Source: Linyphia triangularis
Lineage: Eukaryota; Arthropoda; Arachnida; Araneae; Linyphiidae
Length of the DNA: 64,000 nucleotides
Assembly: GCA_963978545.1 (NCBI GenBank)
Contig: OZ021724.1
Location: 24,665,933 to 24,729,932, forward strand
Direction: 5' to 3'
Part shown: one piece after another, positions 13,331-25,533 of the stretch
Numbering within the stretch: the stretch's first letter is position 1
How the letters are laid out: each line of letters begins with the position of its first letter
Program-made: the position numbers and the translations under genes
The notes under the pieces: model-generated
Told to the model about the DNA's origin: nothing
Database searches by the model: none
What the model saw: the letters and a program-made list of their open reading frames with translations, nothing else

Positions 13331-15640
13331 AGAGCGTTTCTATAAATATCTAGAAAAGCCAAGAGATTAACCAAGGCAGTCTTAAAATAAAGTTCTTTTC
13401 TCTTTGACATAAGACTGAACGAAAATTATAATCGCTGCCAGACTTGCCTTTGTCCTAACCATGTGAAACTAAACACTTTGAAGCAGTTTCAGAGATAAAA
13501 ATATACAGTCATTATGTCATAATCGTCCTTTTGTGGCGATTCAATATCTAGTTCATGTTTCATGATTAGGACTTATAACGAACAGTCTGCTAACACTAAT
13601 CTAGAACAAGTCCAAGTCTCCGAATTCAGCTAATAAAACCACAAGAAGGAATAGCATACCATGGTAAGCTTCTGGCTTTCGAAAAGGTTCAAAATGTAGG
13701 TAAACAGAACCTAACATTTTCCGATAGCGCACCTACAGATACAGTTCCTCACATTCGCCAAGCCAGTTATTTACATTGAACAGAGTCCACTGCCTCCATT
13801 CTTTCTTGCTGGTCTATGTGGCAAGGCAATAGCAGACTACTGACTTAAAGCTATACTCACTAAAGGCAATGAATGGAGAATAAATAAAGCCGTAAGGTAA
13901 GAGGTAAACATATTTCTCCTCAAAATGAATTTAACAAGAATGCGGATTCTGAAATAAACTTTTATTTGATCCGTAGACTTTATATTTTATTTATACGAAT
14001 AATTAAGTATATGTTATGAGATCTCAAGCTGGCCAATTTCCTCAGAAAAAGAAACCATTTCATCTAAACACAGGAGCCACTATTTTTTTTTTATCAGGTA
14101 AGTTATTACACAACATTTTTCTGGAATTCTGTCTTTTTTTTTTTTTCTTATACTAAGAATTCCTCTCTTAAAAGTCACGAATTTACGGCCTCTTTTATCA
14201 GATGCTACGGGGTTGACGATAGGGTTCTGCGACCTCTAGGTTAAAAGCCTTTTCGAAAAGAAACAGGGGTAATCTTTTCGACTAGGAGTCTGTAGAAAAG
14301 GGATTTGATTTCATGAAAAGAAAACTCCAAAGAATCTTCGAGGGAGACTACCTATATTTGACCTTGGGCATTTCCTGCGGAACTGATTCAGGTTTATGAA
14401 GCAAATCAGAACTAAAAATCAAATAAGCAAAGGTCGAGCTGCCTTAAAAATTGCTTTGGCAGTACTTGTAATGAACACATACTAAATTGCGACTAACATT
14501 TACAGTCAATCAGCAATTACAATGTTGAAAAAATATAGTTGTCACGCGCGAATTCATTTTGGGATCAGTAGGTTAAGGCTGTTCGCGGAACACACAATAG
14601 CATCCCTCCCCTAAAATTTGGGTTTGTATTTTCTATCCAAACTACAGCTACTTATTACGCGTATTGGAAGTCAGGTTTTATAAAAAATAGGAAATTAAAA
14701 TTAACCTTCTAGTTGCAACATGGCTCCAAGTGATATTTGAAAGAAAATGTGATGCATTTCATACAGAATAATAAGGCAAAGTACCAATATTATAATCCTC
14801 GTATTTCATGCTTTACCTAAGTACGGCATTTCATAAAATAATTAAGACATTCTAGAGAAAGCTGGAGTTTTGAACATTGCCGGTAGCATAAATATTGTTT
14901 AATTTGTAAACATTCTTTAAAAAGTAGTACCTACATTAATGATCAAAGTGTCACTTGAAAGGGTCTGATGTGCCAAAACGCATCAAAAATGTAAAATTAA
15001 TTTATTAATTACTTTAATTCTATAACTTTTCATTACTGTGCAATAAGTTTATTAATAAAAAGCAAATGTTACAATGGGTTTAAATTTAGCGAGAAAATGG
15101 AGATAGATATTAGAGTTTAAGGATTCTTCCTTGTTCAATTTGTAAATCGACGAAATTTTTAAACAAGTTTGTAAAAAATTCTAAGCACACACACAGTTAT
15201 ATTACGTAATAATTATCTGGTTAAATACTGGTTACTAGTTCTAGTTGCTTATGGGGCTGTTTTCTTCTACTATTTACCAGAGAAAATTGCATCACTAAAA
15301 ATAATGTAAGGCTTAATGAAAAATAGATTTTTGAAGTTACAGAATTTTAACTCAGATCTTTTAGGTGAACAGATAATTTACAAAAGTGTTTCTGCGATCA
15401 AATTACATTTATTTAAAAAGGAAACAGTTTATCTTTAAAATTGACAGAATTAGAACGATTCTAAAATTGAGTATTCCATATCTTTGTTTAGAAAAATAAA
15501 ATCATATGTTGGTTTTGCTGATAGCAATGTAGTACAACCTGTTCTGATATAATCTTTTTTTTTTTTTTAAATCTTATTGAACTTTCTACTAAATAAAATA
15601 TTAAATCCATACATGTTTTCTTATATATAAATCAGTTTTT
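13331..15640. other. No recognised feature
   Basis: Mixed to AT-rich DNA without a supported frame. T runs occur near 14080, 14135 and 15560. Confidence 0.4.
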
Positions 15641-15644
15641 TTTT

Positions 15645-16705
15645 TTTTTTTTTTTTTTTAATTCTGTTTCTAATTTCATGTATACTTACTTATAAATGAA
15701 ATTTGACTTTAACTAGAATCATTAACGTACAAGTAACAATTAATATTTTTTCTGAAAATAATTTAAACAAGTAAATAAACAATTTCTGCTACTTAAATGT
15801 GAACATTCAAATTATTTTAAATTTTAATATTTTAGTTAGAGACACTATTTTTTAAATTCAATGTATTCAGTATAATATAATGGTAATTTTTACTTTCAAT
15901 TACCTATATGTATACATATTGTAATAAAGAAATAGCATTCGGTGTAAAAAAAAAAAATCTATTCTTTTGCATTTCTCCAAGTTTTGGAACATCCTGATTT
16001 TAAAAAAGTGATCTAGAAAAAATTTATGTCGGTGTGTATGTATATCTATGGTCAGAATAACTCCCGAACAAATTGACCTACGATATTCAAATTTGGTAAG
16101 TTGTTAAAACACAAAACTTCTATTTTAGAAACAAAATTTAAATGCAGCCTATTGTTTGAGTTTAATTAAGAATTTTTAATAATTCTAAAACATTAATATT
16201 TCTATTAGATTAATATAAAAACTTAACTGTTCAATAGTCTTTAATTACAAGATTCATTTAAAAATAGATTATATCTAATTCTATAGTATTCGTATAATTT
16301 TTCATTTACAAAAACATCACTCAGTAATGTTACACCAAGAATGCAGATATTTTATTAACTGATTTTTAAAAAAAAAAAATTAAATATAGATAGAAAACTA
16401 GATTCCCATTTAAAAATAGGATTTAACATTTTGAACAAAAAAATATTTTTTGTAGCTTTTTCAAAATCCAGTCTGTTACAAAACAATTGTACAACTCCAT
16501 AAGAAGAAAAAATTCTCTCAAAATTCGCTGTAGTTGCTTGTGCAGTAAGAATTACTTAAAATCCCTTCAATACATCAGCATTAAACTTTTTTTGTATCAT
16601 TTTCTTGCATTCGCCACCATTCAATAACTGTTACATTTTCAAAAAATTTCATTTGAAAAAGATATCTTTGAAATTGAAAACTTTTGGTTAAAAGTAGAAG
16701 TTGCT
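15645..16705 (+). repeat. R8 repeat, copy 1
   Basis: Aligns in the same orientation with 23545-24440 over most of its length; shared blocks include AACTAGAAT, TTTTTTAAATTCAATGTAT, TTTTTCATTTACAAAAACAT and GTACAACT. Copy 1 is interrupted by an R1 fragment (15887-16096). A poly-T/CAGTTTTT tract precedes it, as the AAACC minisatellite precedes copy 2. AT-rich, no coding frame; element type unknown. Confidence 0.75.
15887..16096 (+). mobile_element. R1 element, copy 4, 5' fragment
   Basis: Begins TTTTACTTTCAATTACCTAT and stops after ATATTCAAATTTGGT. It lies inside R8 copy 1 at a place where copy 2 (about 23.77 kb) has unrelated sequence. Confidence 0.75.
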
Positions 16706-16812
16706 CTGATATAAATGCCAGCCCTGATATAAATATTACTTTAAATCTGATAATTTAAGTAATAAATTTGGTTATAATACCTAATTTTCTACATCGTACA
16801 ACTCTTCTAAAA

Positions 16813-17206
16813 CAGGGTTCCCACTCAAATCACAGAATGAAAATCAATGACTTTTAAGGACCTAATCAATGTTTTTAAGGACCTTTGAAAATTTGTTTTT
16901 AGGCATCATGTCTGTATATAAATTTTTAATAAAGTATATTCTGCCAAAAAAGTTACAAATTGGTGGATGCGTAATACAAATATGTCGGAAAATTCTGATA
17001 TGGTGCAGATACGTGGCGGTCACGCGGGGATAGCAAGTCCGAGTTGTATTTCTATAATCTACAAAAAATTAGACTTTTAAGGACCTCTAAGTATTTTCAA
17101 TGACTTTTAAGCACCTCAAAGCATTTTCAAGCACTTTTAAGGCCTTGAAAACAAATTCAAAAATATTAAGCACATTTAATGGCCTTCAATGACCGTGGGA
17201 ACTTTG
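16813..17206 (+). mobile_element. R3 hAT-like MITE, copy 1
   Basis: 394 bp with inverted ends CAGGGTTCCCAC and GTGGGAACTTTG (two changes from GTGGGAACCCTG), flanked by the exact 5-bp direct repeat TAAAA (16808-16812, 17207-17211). Subterminal regions repeat TTTTAAGGACCT-like words. The middle carries GTGGCGGTCACGCGGGG, conserved in copies 2 and 3. No transposase. Confidence 0.88.
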
Positions 17207-17211
17207 TAAAA

Positions 17212-17735
17212 TGATATAGGTCACGTTTTTGAATACGTCTTATTCCCATACATTTTATGATAGTAATACTTTTCCTATAGTAGTTATATTATTCAAATAA
17301 TGTAAGAATAGATAATATTCCTTTTTGTGACGCCCTGTATAAATACACCCGCCGATGGAAGATATTGCACCGTTTTATGCGTACTTAATTGACCTTAAAA
17401 GTATAATCTTCTTAAGCGATTTATATTTGTACTGACGTCTTATGTTGTTTTAAATAAGATATTAAATGATTGCAAGGTTAAACTCAGGGTAGTAAGTCTA
17501 AAAGAAGTAGACAGAGAAAGTGGCTTAGCATCTTAAAAGAAGGTGGAGTGAACGATTCTTATTTTGGGGTTGCAAAAGCATTACGAAATAATCACTTCTT
17601 AGTCAAAGGACACTCTTCAATTAATCTATTGAAAGCATATAAAAAAAATTATGATTGAAAAGGACATTTCTCGTTGCTTTCACTGTCTTAAATGATTTGG
17701 GAATGAAAACGAAGAAGATTACTTTTGGAAACATA
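17212..17735. other. No recognised feature
   Basis: AT-rich interval between the MITE and a Helitron end; nothing supported. Confidence 0.4.
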
Positions 17736-17940
17736 TCTATAATAATAAAACAAGCTGTCTGTCTGTGGATCATAGAAACCTACTTAAAATTGGAGTAGGG
17801 CTCTGACATTTTCAACATAAAAAGTTTTGGCCTTCTAACTGTACACATGTCAAACAGAATGTTAAAATTTTAATTAGTTATTTTTTAATTATTTTTTTCT
17901 TTTTTTACAAGGTTACTTCAAATGGAGATACAGTTATGTA
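17736..17940 (+). mobile_element. Helitron 5' end fragment
   Basis: Starts A|TCTATAATAATAAAACAAGC and continues GTCTGTCTGTGG. About 170 bases match, in order, the 5' part of the complete minus-strand Helitron at 49970-50582 (AGGGCTCTGACATTTTCAAC against AGAGCTCTGAAATTTTCAAC). A 5' TC inserted after A is the Helitron rule. No CTAG-type 3' end follows, so the copy is truncated. Confidence 0.7.
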
Positions 17941-18868
17941 CCAGTAACTCCCTTTGATAAGAAGTTACAATTTGCCTCAGTTAAAAATCGTTAAAATGTC
18001 CGGCTGTAAAAATGCCTGCCTAAACAATTTATTTTCTGGACTTTTCGTGAGATGTTATGTCATTCAAGTTTTGAATTCTTCATAACTGAAATCTTATCGC
18101 AATATAAAATTATATGGCAAAAGTAACTTTCGTTTCTTAATCAAGTATTGCACGTAAAATACATTGTACTAGAATCCCCAACTTGTGAAGCCTATCATGT
18201 GAAAAAATTTGAGTTTCCCAACCATGTTCTTCAGAACATTTCACCTTCAGAAATCAAAAATAAAAGCTTTAAAAAAAATAAGATAGTGATGAAACCTCAA
18301 AAGTAATATGTTATTAAATTATAACACAAAGGGTAGTAAAAATTCCTAGTCTTTAAAGTTAATAGAATGATTTATAAAAACAAAAAATATCGATGTCCCA
18401 AACTAGGCAATTTTTTTTTTTTTTTATGTTTAGGGCAGGTATGGAAGATATAATGCAAGTATCCCATTTTATCTTCAAGTTAGTTGGTTGTAATGCATTC
18501 TGCATGTCATAACAGCTACATGAGGACTATAGAGCTCCGAAACATCTGACTACAAGATCATGAATGCTGAAAGTAACCGAAATTTGAGGAAGATCTACCT
18601 TCCTGTCCCGTCAGTCTAGTATATGGGTCTAAAAGTACGAAGATATTTTTGATCCGTCCTCTGCTAGTGTGGTTGAAAGGAATATATATAAAATTCCTTC
18701 TTGACCGTAAGTGACTTGAAATAAAACTCCTAAATGGCAGTCCAACAATCGAAAGGAAAAAATATCTGCTAAAATTCCGAGTCTTCTCTTATCTTAAAAA
18801 TCAGATATTGCAGATTGCCGATGCCACAATCAACATCATACTTGACCCTTTTTTTTTTTAAGACAATG
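17941..18868. other. No recognised feature
   Basis: AT-rich with a T run near 18412-18425; nothing supported. Confidence 0.4.
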
Positions 18869-18970
18869 ACAGCAAATTGCTTTCCAGGGGGAATCGAACA
18901 CGAGCCCACTCGCATGCTAAGTGACATTAATGCCTTTAGAACCACAAAAACACACGACTTCACGTCCTGA
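18869..18970 (-). repeat. tRNA-derived SINE or tRNA pseudogene
   Basis: On the minus strand GTGGTTCTAAAGGCATTAAT is followed ~30 bases later by GTGTTCGATTCCCC, resembling the internal A and B boxes of a tRNA promoter; the B box GTTCGATTCC is canonical. A poly-A-like tail follows at 18850-18860. The arms do not fold into a proper cloverleaf, so this is not a working tRNA. It differs from the SINE family at 45 and 62 kb. Confidence 0.5.
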
Positions 18971-19024
18971 ACACAAACTACTTGCACCAAAGCGTGCCCA
19001 CACACTCACCACCAAAAAGAGCCA

Positions 19025-19190
19025 ATGCCCCGACAACTAAAGTCGTCCTTGATAATTAAACGGCCTAATTACTAAGCAAGAGAAAGCGGCAGACCAGGTG
19101 ATGCCCAGGATAATAATTTAATTAGTAAGCGTCATGTCACCGAAACAGGCCAGCTGCACATACGATTTTCCCGTGACCGGATGACAAGTT
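19025..19190. promoter_or_regulatory. Possible regulatory island with TAATTA sites
   Basis: A single-copy-looking, mixed-composition block with TAATTA-type homeodomain cores (CCTAATTACTAAGC and TTAATTAGTAAGC) about 70 bases apart, and an AGGTGA word. This suggests an enhancer only by composition and motif; no promoter or transcript is visible. Confidence 0.2.
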
Positions 19191-19494
19191 TACAAATTGC
19201 TTATTTCACCTCACCTGCTTATCGCTTTTACAAGATCACTTGGCCAACTAATCAACAAGCACGCGAGTGCACTTGAATGGACAGGAAAATCAATACGTTT
19301 ACTCCAGTTACGTCACGCCGCCACTTGTAAATGCGCTTGCACTTCCACTACTATACAATCGATTCCGCCGGAGCTAAATTGGGAAAGTTGTACTAGTGTA
19401 GAAGCCAACCCACACATTGGATATCTTTAACTACAACTTCCGGACAGCTTATAAGTGGTTCCTGCTCTGCAAGCAAAAGAAGCCAATTGAATTC

Positions 19495-19640
19495 TAACTA
19501 TGCTATGCAATAAGCTGTCCATGGTTTGGGGATGAGTTACTAATATAAATCTCTATGGTGATTCTTAAGCCTTCTTCCACTTCAAGTTAGTACCAATCAT
19601 GTATTATCCAGAAGTTGAAGTTTGAGACCAATAGGACCAT
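19495..19640 (+). repeat. Dispersed repeat shared with 13.2 kb
   Basis: Contains CTGTCCATGGTTTGGGG, TCTCTATGGTGATT and TTCTTCCACTTCAA in the same order as 13150-13330, with clear divergence. Confidence 0.5.
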
Positions 19641-22507
19641 ACTTAAGAAAACAGACAGAATGGTATTTCGATTTGGATAGGGAATGTTTCAAGTATTGAA
19701 TATTGTTTGACGTAGAAGTGTAAGTACATTTATAGAAGAATCTTTAAAGCTTTTAATGCCAAATTTTTAAATCACATTTTTTTTTTAATTTGCAGAATTC
19801 TTCAATAAATTTCACTATACAGATGGTAGAGAGTTCAGCTTCCCCCCCCCCCCCTTTTTTTTTTTTTGAAGGGAAACAGTACCATGGCTGATATTCATAC
19901 CTATAATCAAACATAGTGTTGGGAAGGCAATTTAATAATATTTTAAGTACGTGATGTCTTAAGAAGTAAGTTTTAGAAAACACCCACCCGTTGTACACCT
20001 GGTTTTTTTCTCATCTGGGTTTTATTACTCTATTTAGTTACCTGGTTACAAAGAAGTCAAGGGTTCAAAAAGTTTTATTATCACACAGGTGGTGAGTTTT
20101 GAGATACAGATATATTTATAAAGGAATACCTTAGAGCCAATGAAGCCAGGCCGAAATGTAGGCGGGTTTACAAGTGACCATTCAAGTAAAGATGCTGAAT
20201 ATTTTGGGCAGTGCGTTAAGCATGATTTGAAAGTGAGTTGTTTTTTTTTAATGGGAAAAAACGGGAGATGTAAAAACTTGACCCGTCAACCAAGATTATG
20301 GAGTTGACACTTCACAATACGACAATTCACAACTATCCTTAAAATGTTTTGTATGGAGTGGAATTTGGTGAGCGAGAGATTGAGGATGGTGCTGAGTCCA
20401 TGTAAGTCCATTTCCATATAGTTTTTCCAGTCAAGAATTTAATAATTTAATTTAATTGGGACTAATTTGATTTAGTCAGGTTTCCCAAGTTTTGCATCAA
20501 ATATAATTTTTTGTTAGCTTTTATTAATTTTAGTGATCGTATGGCTAGATATCCCCATAGATAGAAAATGCGTCTTCTACGATACGAGCACAATCTCACA
20601 TTTTTTAAATTCTGTCAAATCACTCATTTTGATTTAATATTAAAAAGAATTTTACTAAAAAGCACAAAGGGATCAAATTCAAAATTGTGGTTGAGTGTAT
20701 TTCAAATAGTAATGAGTAAAATTCTGTTTAACGCAAAGAATTCAAGTTGAATTTGATTTATTCCATTCTTTCAGATTCAAGTCCATGTAGTCTATGATTT
20801 TGTAAGCACTTAAACTCAAAAACAAAGAATTTTGAGTTATGTTACTTTTGTAGTAAGGGTTATGATATGTCAGTGTTACATTACGACTTAACTCATTAGA
20901 ACTTCATACATATGAAAGAAGTTTTGGAAACAGAATCTTTTGAGAAGTCTTATGATTAAAAATTACAAAAATCATGATCTGGGTAGATGAGAAAAAGAGA
21001 GTGACACATCCATTTTAATTGCAAATGATGCAGTTGCTCAATTGTTTTCAATAACAATCAATCAATAATTTTTAAACAATTTTATACTTCCACTTCTACA
21101 ATGCTCAGAACATAACTTCAATTGTAGGCACTCAATAATATCTGTATCCTGGAAGAAAAGCGCACTAGGTCACAAAAAGAAAATTTTACAGGAGAACCAA
21201 ATGAATGTTAGTTACGATTTTTTGTTTCTCTCTTTTGTTATGATGAAACAAAGGGCTTTTCAAAAACACCTAAATCGGTTATTATTTAACCTAGGACATA
21301 GTCCTTCATTCCACTAGAAAGAGTGGAAAGTTTTATATAAGATGGTGCCAAAATCTCAATTTCAAAAAATTTCAACATAGTGCGCTTTTCTTCCATGATA
21401 CAGATGTAAATAACAATACAAGGGCGGTAAATAAAATGCAAAAAAACAACAAAAAAAAACATGTAAGGAATTTTCATAAAAATGCAGTCATTTGTGAATT
21501 AACACTATTTAATTCAAACATTACAATTGAGCTTTGAAGATTGAGCTAACTCACCCACTATTTTCTAAGTCTGAAGATTCGTTTGAGCAAAGTCAGAGAG
21601 AGAACTTACCTAGACAAAAGAGAAAAAAGAAATATATTAGTCACATTCAACTAAAATAAAATATTTACAGCATAAGAAAAAATGTACAAAATCAAAAACA
21701 GGAGCGGCTGATTAAATCTCATCGTATTACATTCATAATAAATGACACACATAAACAAATCAACCTTAAACCTTAGTTCATGAATTGAATTTTGATATTG
21801 ACGTTATGGGCTCCATCAGGAAAGTGCAAGACACTTGCAGGCCCCAGAAATTTCAAAATTAAAAATGTGATAAAAGTCACAGGAGAAAAGTGGTATAATT
21901 CACTGAAAATAGAAGTATGTAATAGGTTTTTAAATATTCAATAGAACAGGAATTTAATACATAGCCATTAATTAAAATTTCATCACGACAATTCAAATTG
22001 TCACTTGGTGAGCTGTTAAGCAACTAAAAACTGCTGTCCGCGAACATGATGCATCAGTCTTGTGACAAAAGGTATTATATTAATTGTAATGAAATTATCA
22101 CTTTGCACTATAAACTTTGCACTCAATCATAACATTGCTTAACACACCTTATAGCCAAAAATAAATAAATATAGACAACTAGGAAATATGAAGTGAAATT
22201 AAAATATTGATAAAGCAACCCTGAGGTTGCGACCGTCCACTAATATGACAAATCATCTCCGTAGACGTATTTATTTTAGTATAAAATTTTTTAAATTTAT
22301 ATTACTTGATTAGGGGAGTTTTGATTACATTAAAATACATTCCATGGTTAAATGAATTATTCAACTCATCTAATGGTGAAAAAAATTGCTGCGACATGCT
22401 TTTGTGCTTTTTAAGGAGAATGATCTATCAACATCAAACGTCATATTATAATTCTGGATTTTGTGGTTCCAGTGCAACTTTGAAGTAATTATATTGGTAC
22501 TGACCAT
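19641..22507. other. Mostly unassigned; one weak inverted repeat
   Basis: Contains a C run followed by T (about 19842-19867). CTGTATCCTGGAAGAAAAGC at about 21141 recurs inverted near 21380-21410 with one difference, suggesting a small foldback of about 280 bases. No genes supported. Confidence 0.4.
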
Positions 22508-22560
22508 GACTGGTTGGTTGTATTCAGATTATCTGGCACCGTCAGCCACACGAGACCATA
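22508..22560 (-). mobile_element. SINE fragment (3' tail only)
   Basis: GGTTGGTTGTATTCAGATTATCTGGCACCGTCAG-like sequence matches the non-tRNA tail of the SINEs at 45.3 and 62.8 kb; the tRNA-like head is absent or too diverged. Confidence 0.65.
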
Positions 22561-22671
22561 ACTGGACGACATAGGCACCAGCTTTTCACTTTTATTACAG
22601 GGGCGTGACTGGGTGTGGGGAAGGAGATTAATCCTAGGTTTCCGGTCACCACTTTTCTTATGATCTACTTA

Positions 22672-23331
22672 TAGTCCGAGAGGCGACTGCAATTTTTGGA
22701 CCCCATCGAACATCATTCTGAATTTTTTATAGAAATTGGAGAAAAGTAAGTAGATTACGAATCCACTGGTCTGCCGTGGCAAAAATGGCCGAAACTGATC
22801 AAAAATCGACTTGGAATGAGTGAACTAAAATCCGATTGCCAAATAAGTCATAAACTTGCCAAAAAGAGAACAAATTTTTTCGTCTGGCAACCCTGCCTTT
22901 TGATTTTCAATGAGAAAAAGCGCAAACGATTTCTGATCTCTGGCTTGGAAAATTTGTATCTTTTAAAAGTAAGCCAAATTGGCGACATCAGCTACGTCAT
23001 CCGTGACGTAATGTTTATTGCCAACTTGGCTCCCTTTTAATAGAAGCAAGTAGACCGTCGCCAGATATCTGAATCGTCTGCAACCTTCTTAATTGATAAT
23101 TAAAGAGTGAGGGTTACCAAATTTTAAAAAATGCTCATTATTTGGCAAGTTATGGCTCATTTGGCAATTGGATTTAGTTCAACTTATTAAAAGTCGATTT
23201 TTGACCAGTTTCGGCCATTTTTGCCACGGCAGACCAGTGGATTCGTAATCTACTCAATTTTCTCTAATTTCTATAAAAAAATCAGAATGATGTTCGATGG
23301 GGTCCAAAAATTGCAGTCGCCTCTCAGTCTA
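22672..23331. mobile_element. R2 foldback element, copy 1 (complete)
   Basis: About 660 bp with long imperfect inverted arms of ~190 bp. The left arm starts TAGTCCGAGAGGCGACTGC; the right ends GCAGTCGCCTCTCAGTCTA. Both arms carry ATGGCCGAAACT/AGTTTCGGCCAT and CCACTGGTCTGCCGTGG or its complement. TA flanks fit a Tc1/mariner-like MITE but are weak in this AT context. A 74-codon plus frame (22816-23040) is not kept open in the other copies. Confidence 0.8.
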
Positions 23332-23399
23332 TTACTAAATATATTGAACTTGGCATTTTTCTTCAAACTTTTAACAGGGTTTGTAAAAAAAAAACCTAG

Positions 23400-23530
23400 G
23401 TTTTCTTTTTTTTTTTTAAACCAGTTTTTTAGTTTAAACCAGTTTTTTTTGGCTTAAACCAGTTTTTTTTGGCTTAAACCAGGTTTTTTTGGTTTAAACC
23501 AGTTTTTTTTGTTTAAACCGGGTTTATTTA
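23400..23530 (+). repeat. AAACC-type minisatellite
   Basis: About six units of roughly 20-21 bases built on TTTAAACCAG followed by a T run (for example TTAAACCAGTTTTTTTTGGC). It directly precedes R8 copy 2, and a shortened CAGTTTTT tract precedes R8 copy 1, so it may belong to that element. Confidence 0.85.
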
Positions 23531-23544
23531 TTATTATTTTTTTT

Positions 23545-24440
23545 TTTTTAAATTCTTTCTAATTACTTGGATACATATTTATAAATAAAATATGACATTA
23601 ACTAGAATGATTAATGTTCAAATAACTATAAATATTCCTTCCGAAAATAATTTAAACAAAATAAATAAACATTTGTTGCTACTTACGTGGACATTCAAAT
23701 CATAATTTTAATGTTTTATTGAGAGGTACTATTTTTTAAATTCAATGTATACAGTATAATACAATGGAAATTGTTTACTACATAACACATGGAATACTGC
23801 TCTTAGATTCATTAGTAGGTGATAAATTATTCAAAGCGATATTTTTAGATTTAGAAACAAATTTAAAATGCAGATTATAATTTAAGTTTAATTAAGAATT
23901 TTGAATAATTATAAAATATTTATATATCTATCACATGAATTGAAAACTTATTGTTCAAAGTCTTTAAATGCAAGATTTATTTAAAAATAGATTAGAATTT
24001 TATCTATATTCGTATAATTTTTCATTTACAAAAACATCACTCAATCATGTTATAGTACCAAGAATGTAGATATTTCATTTAGTGAATTATTTTCTTAAAA
24101 AATTGAAAGAAAACTAAATTCTTATTTCTTTATTCCTATTAAAAAAAATTTGGATTTAACTTTTTGAATAAAAAAAAAAAATGTGCTGCTCCTTCTAAAA
24201 CCTGTCATTACGCAACAATTGTACAACTGTATTCTCTAGATTAGCTGTAGTTGTTTTGCAATATAGTAGTTGTCGTAATAAAAATTATTTCAACTTCATT
24301 CAATACATCAGAATTTAAGTTTTTTTTTTATATCATTGTCTTGCATTTGCCATCATTCTATAACTGTTACATTTTCAACAAATTCCTTTAGAAAAAAGTA
24401 TTTTTGGAATGGAAAACTTTTGGCAAAAAGTAGAAGTTAT
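23545..24440 (+). repeat. R8 repeat, copy 2
   Basis: Same-orientation relative of 15645-16705 without the R1 fragment. Conserved blocks include TTTTTTAAATTCAATGTAT near 23.73 kb and ATAATTTTTCATTTACAAAA near 24.02 kb. No frame is shared by the copies. Confidence 0.75.
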
Positions 24441-25115
24441 TTACAACATCAAGTAAATATAAATATCTAATTGTAAATAAACAAATAAAAATAAAATTTT
24501 AAAATAATCTTTAAAAAAATCATTACGACATTTGTTAATTTTTCTTTTTATATCCAGATAAATATTTATTCATTTTCTTTATCCAGAATATCAAATTTTT
24601 TGTATTGTTTTTTTTTTTTTTTTTTTTTTTTGTATAGTATTTTTGTACTATGTATCCAAGTTCCATATTATTTTGTATTATACATATTTTATTATTTACA
24701 CCAGACTATCTTACAATTTACGCCAGAAACGTAGTATTTCATTTGCGATTTTATTTCTATGGTGTTTTATTTTGGTCGTGAATATGAAATTGGTAAGGGG
24801 CCATCAGGCATGTGGCAACTCGGTACAAATTTTTCTTGAAGAATACGAAACATTTTTGGTTCAGATGTACTATAAGACATTTCTTTGTGCGATTTTGTTT
24901 GGTGCTTTTTTACAGATAAATGGGATTTGTCGCAACGATTTTTATTTTCAGTTATATTTTAATTTTATAATTATTCACATTTTAACTTAATTTAGTACTA
25001 ATCCGTTTGCAGGGAACTAGCCTAAATAATCTAAACCAACAACTTTCAAATAATTTAAAATGTCTATATTTAGAATTGGTGATACATTTATAAGGATAAA
25101 CATTTATGCTTGCCG
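24441..25115. other. AT-rich flank of the satellite array
   Basis: T-rich tract at about 24609-24631, then an AT-rich 115-codon open frame (24643-24990) of leucine, isoleucine and tyrosine codons with no domain. It should contain the left boundary of the array's host element, but I cannot find a clear terminus. Confidence 0.35.
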
Positions 25116-25533
25116 CCAACTGGTAACCGCCTAACGGACGAGTACCCCAAATTTTTATATTTTAACTTAATTTTATTATTATTTTTGTTTTAATTTTCTT
25201 TTAGTTTCCGTGTTTTTGATTTTTGCGATTTTTCTGATCGTTAAATGAAAAAAATCGCCAAATGCTCTTCACTACATCTATCCCACTTTTTCTTAAATGT
25301 AAGCTACTATATGTTTCAACGGGTCCCTAGCAGAGAGCCAACTGGTAACCGCCTAACGGACGAGTACTCTTAATATTTATATTTTAACATAATTTTATTA
25401 CTATTTATGTTTTAATTTTCTTTTAGTTTCCGTGTTTTTGATTTTTGCGATTTTTCTGATAGTTAAATGAAAAATATCGCCAAATGCCCTTCACTACATC
25501 TGTCGCACTTTTTCTAAAATGTAAGCTACTATA

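Noticed and set aside
22816..23040. 74-codon frame in the R2 foldback element
   Set aside because: Not open in R2 copy 2, and it lies between inverted arms of a non-coding element.
24643..24990. 115-codon plus frame
   Set aside because: Composition is what random AT-rich DNA gives (Ile, Leu, Phe, Tyr); no domain, no splice or homology signal.
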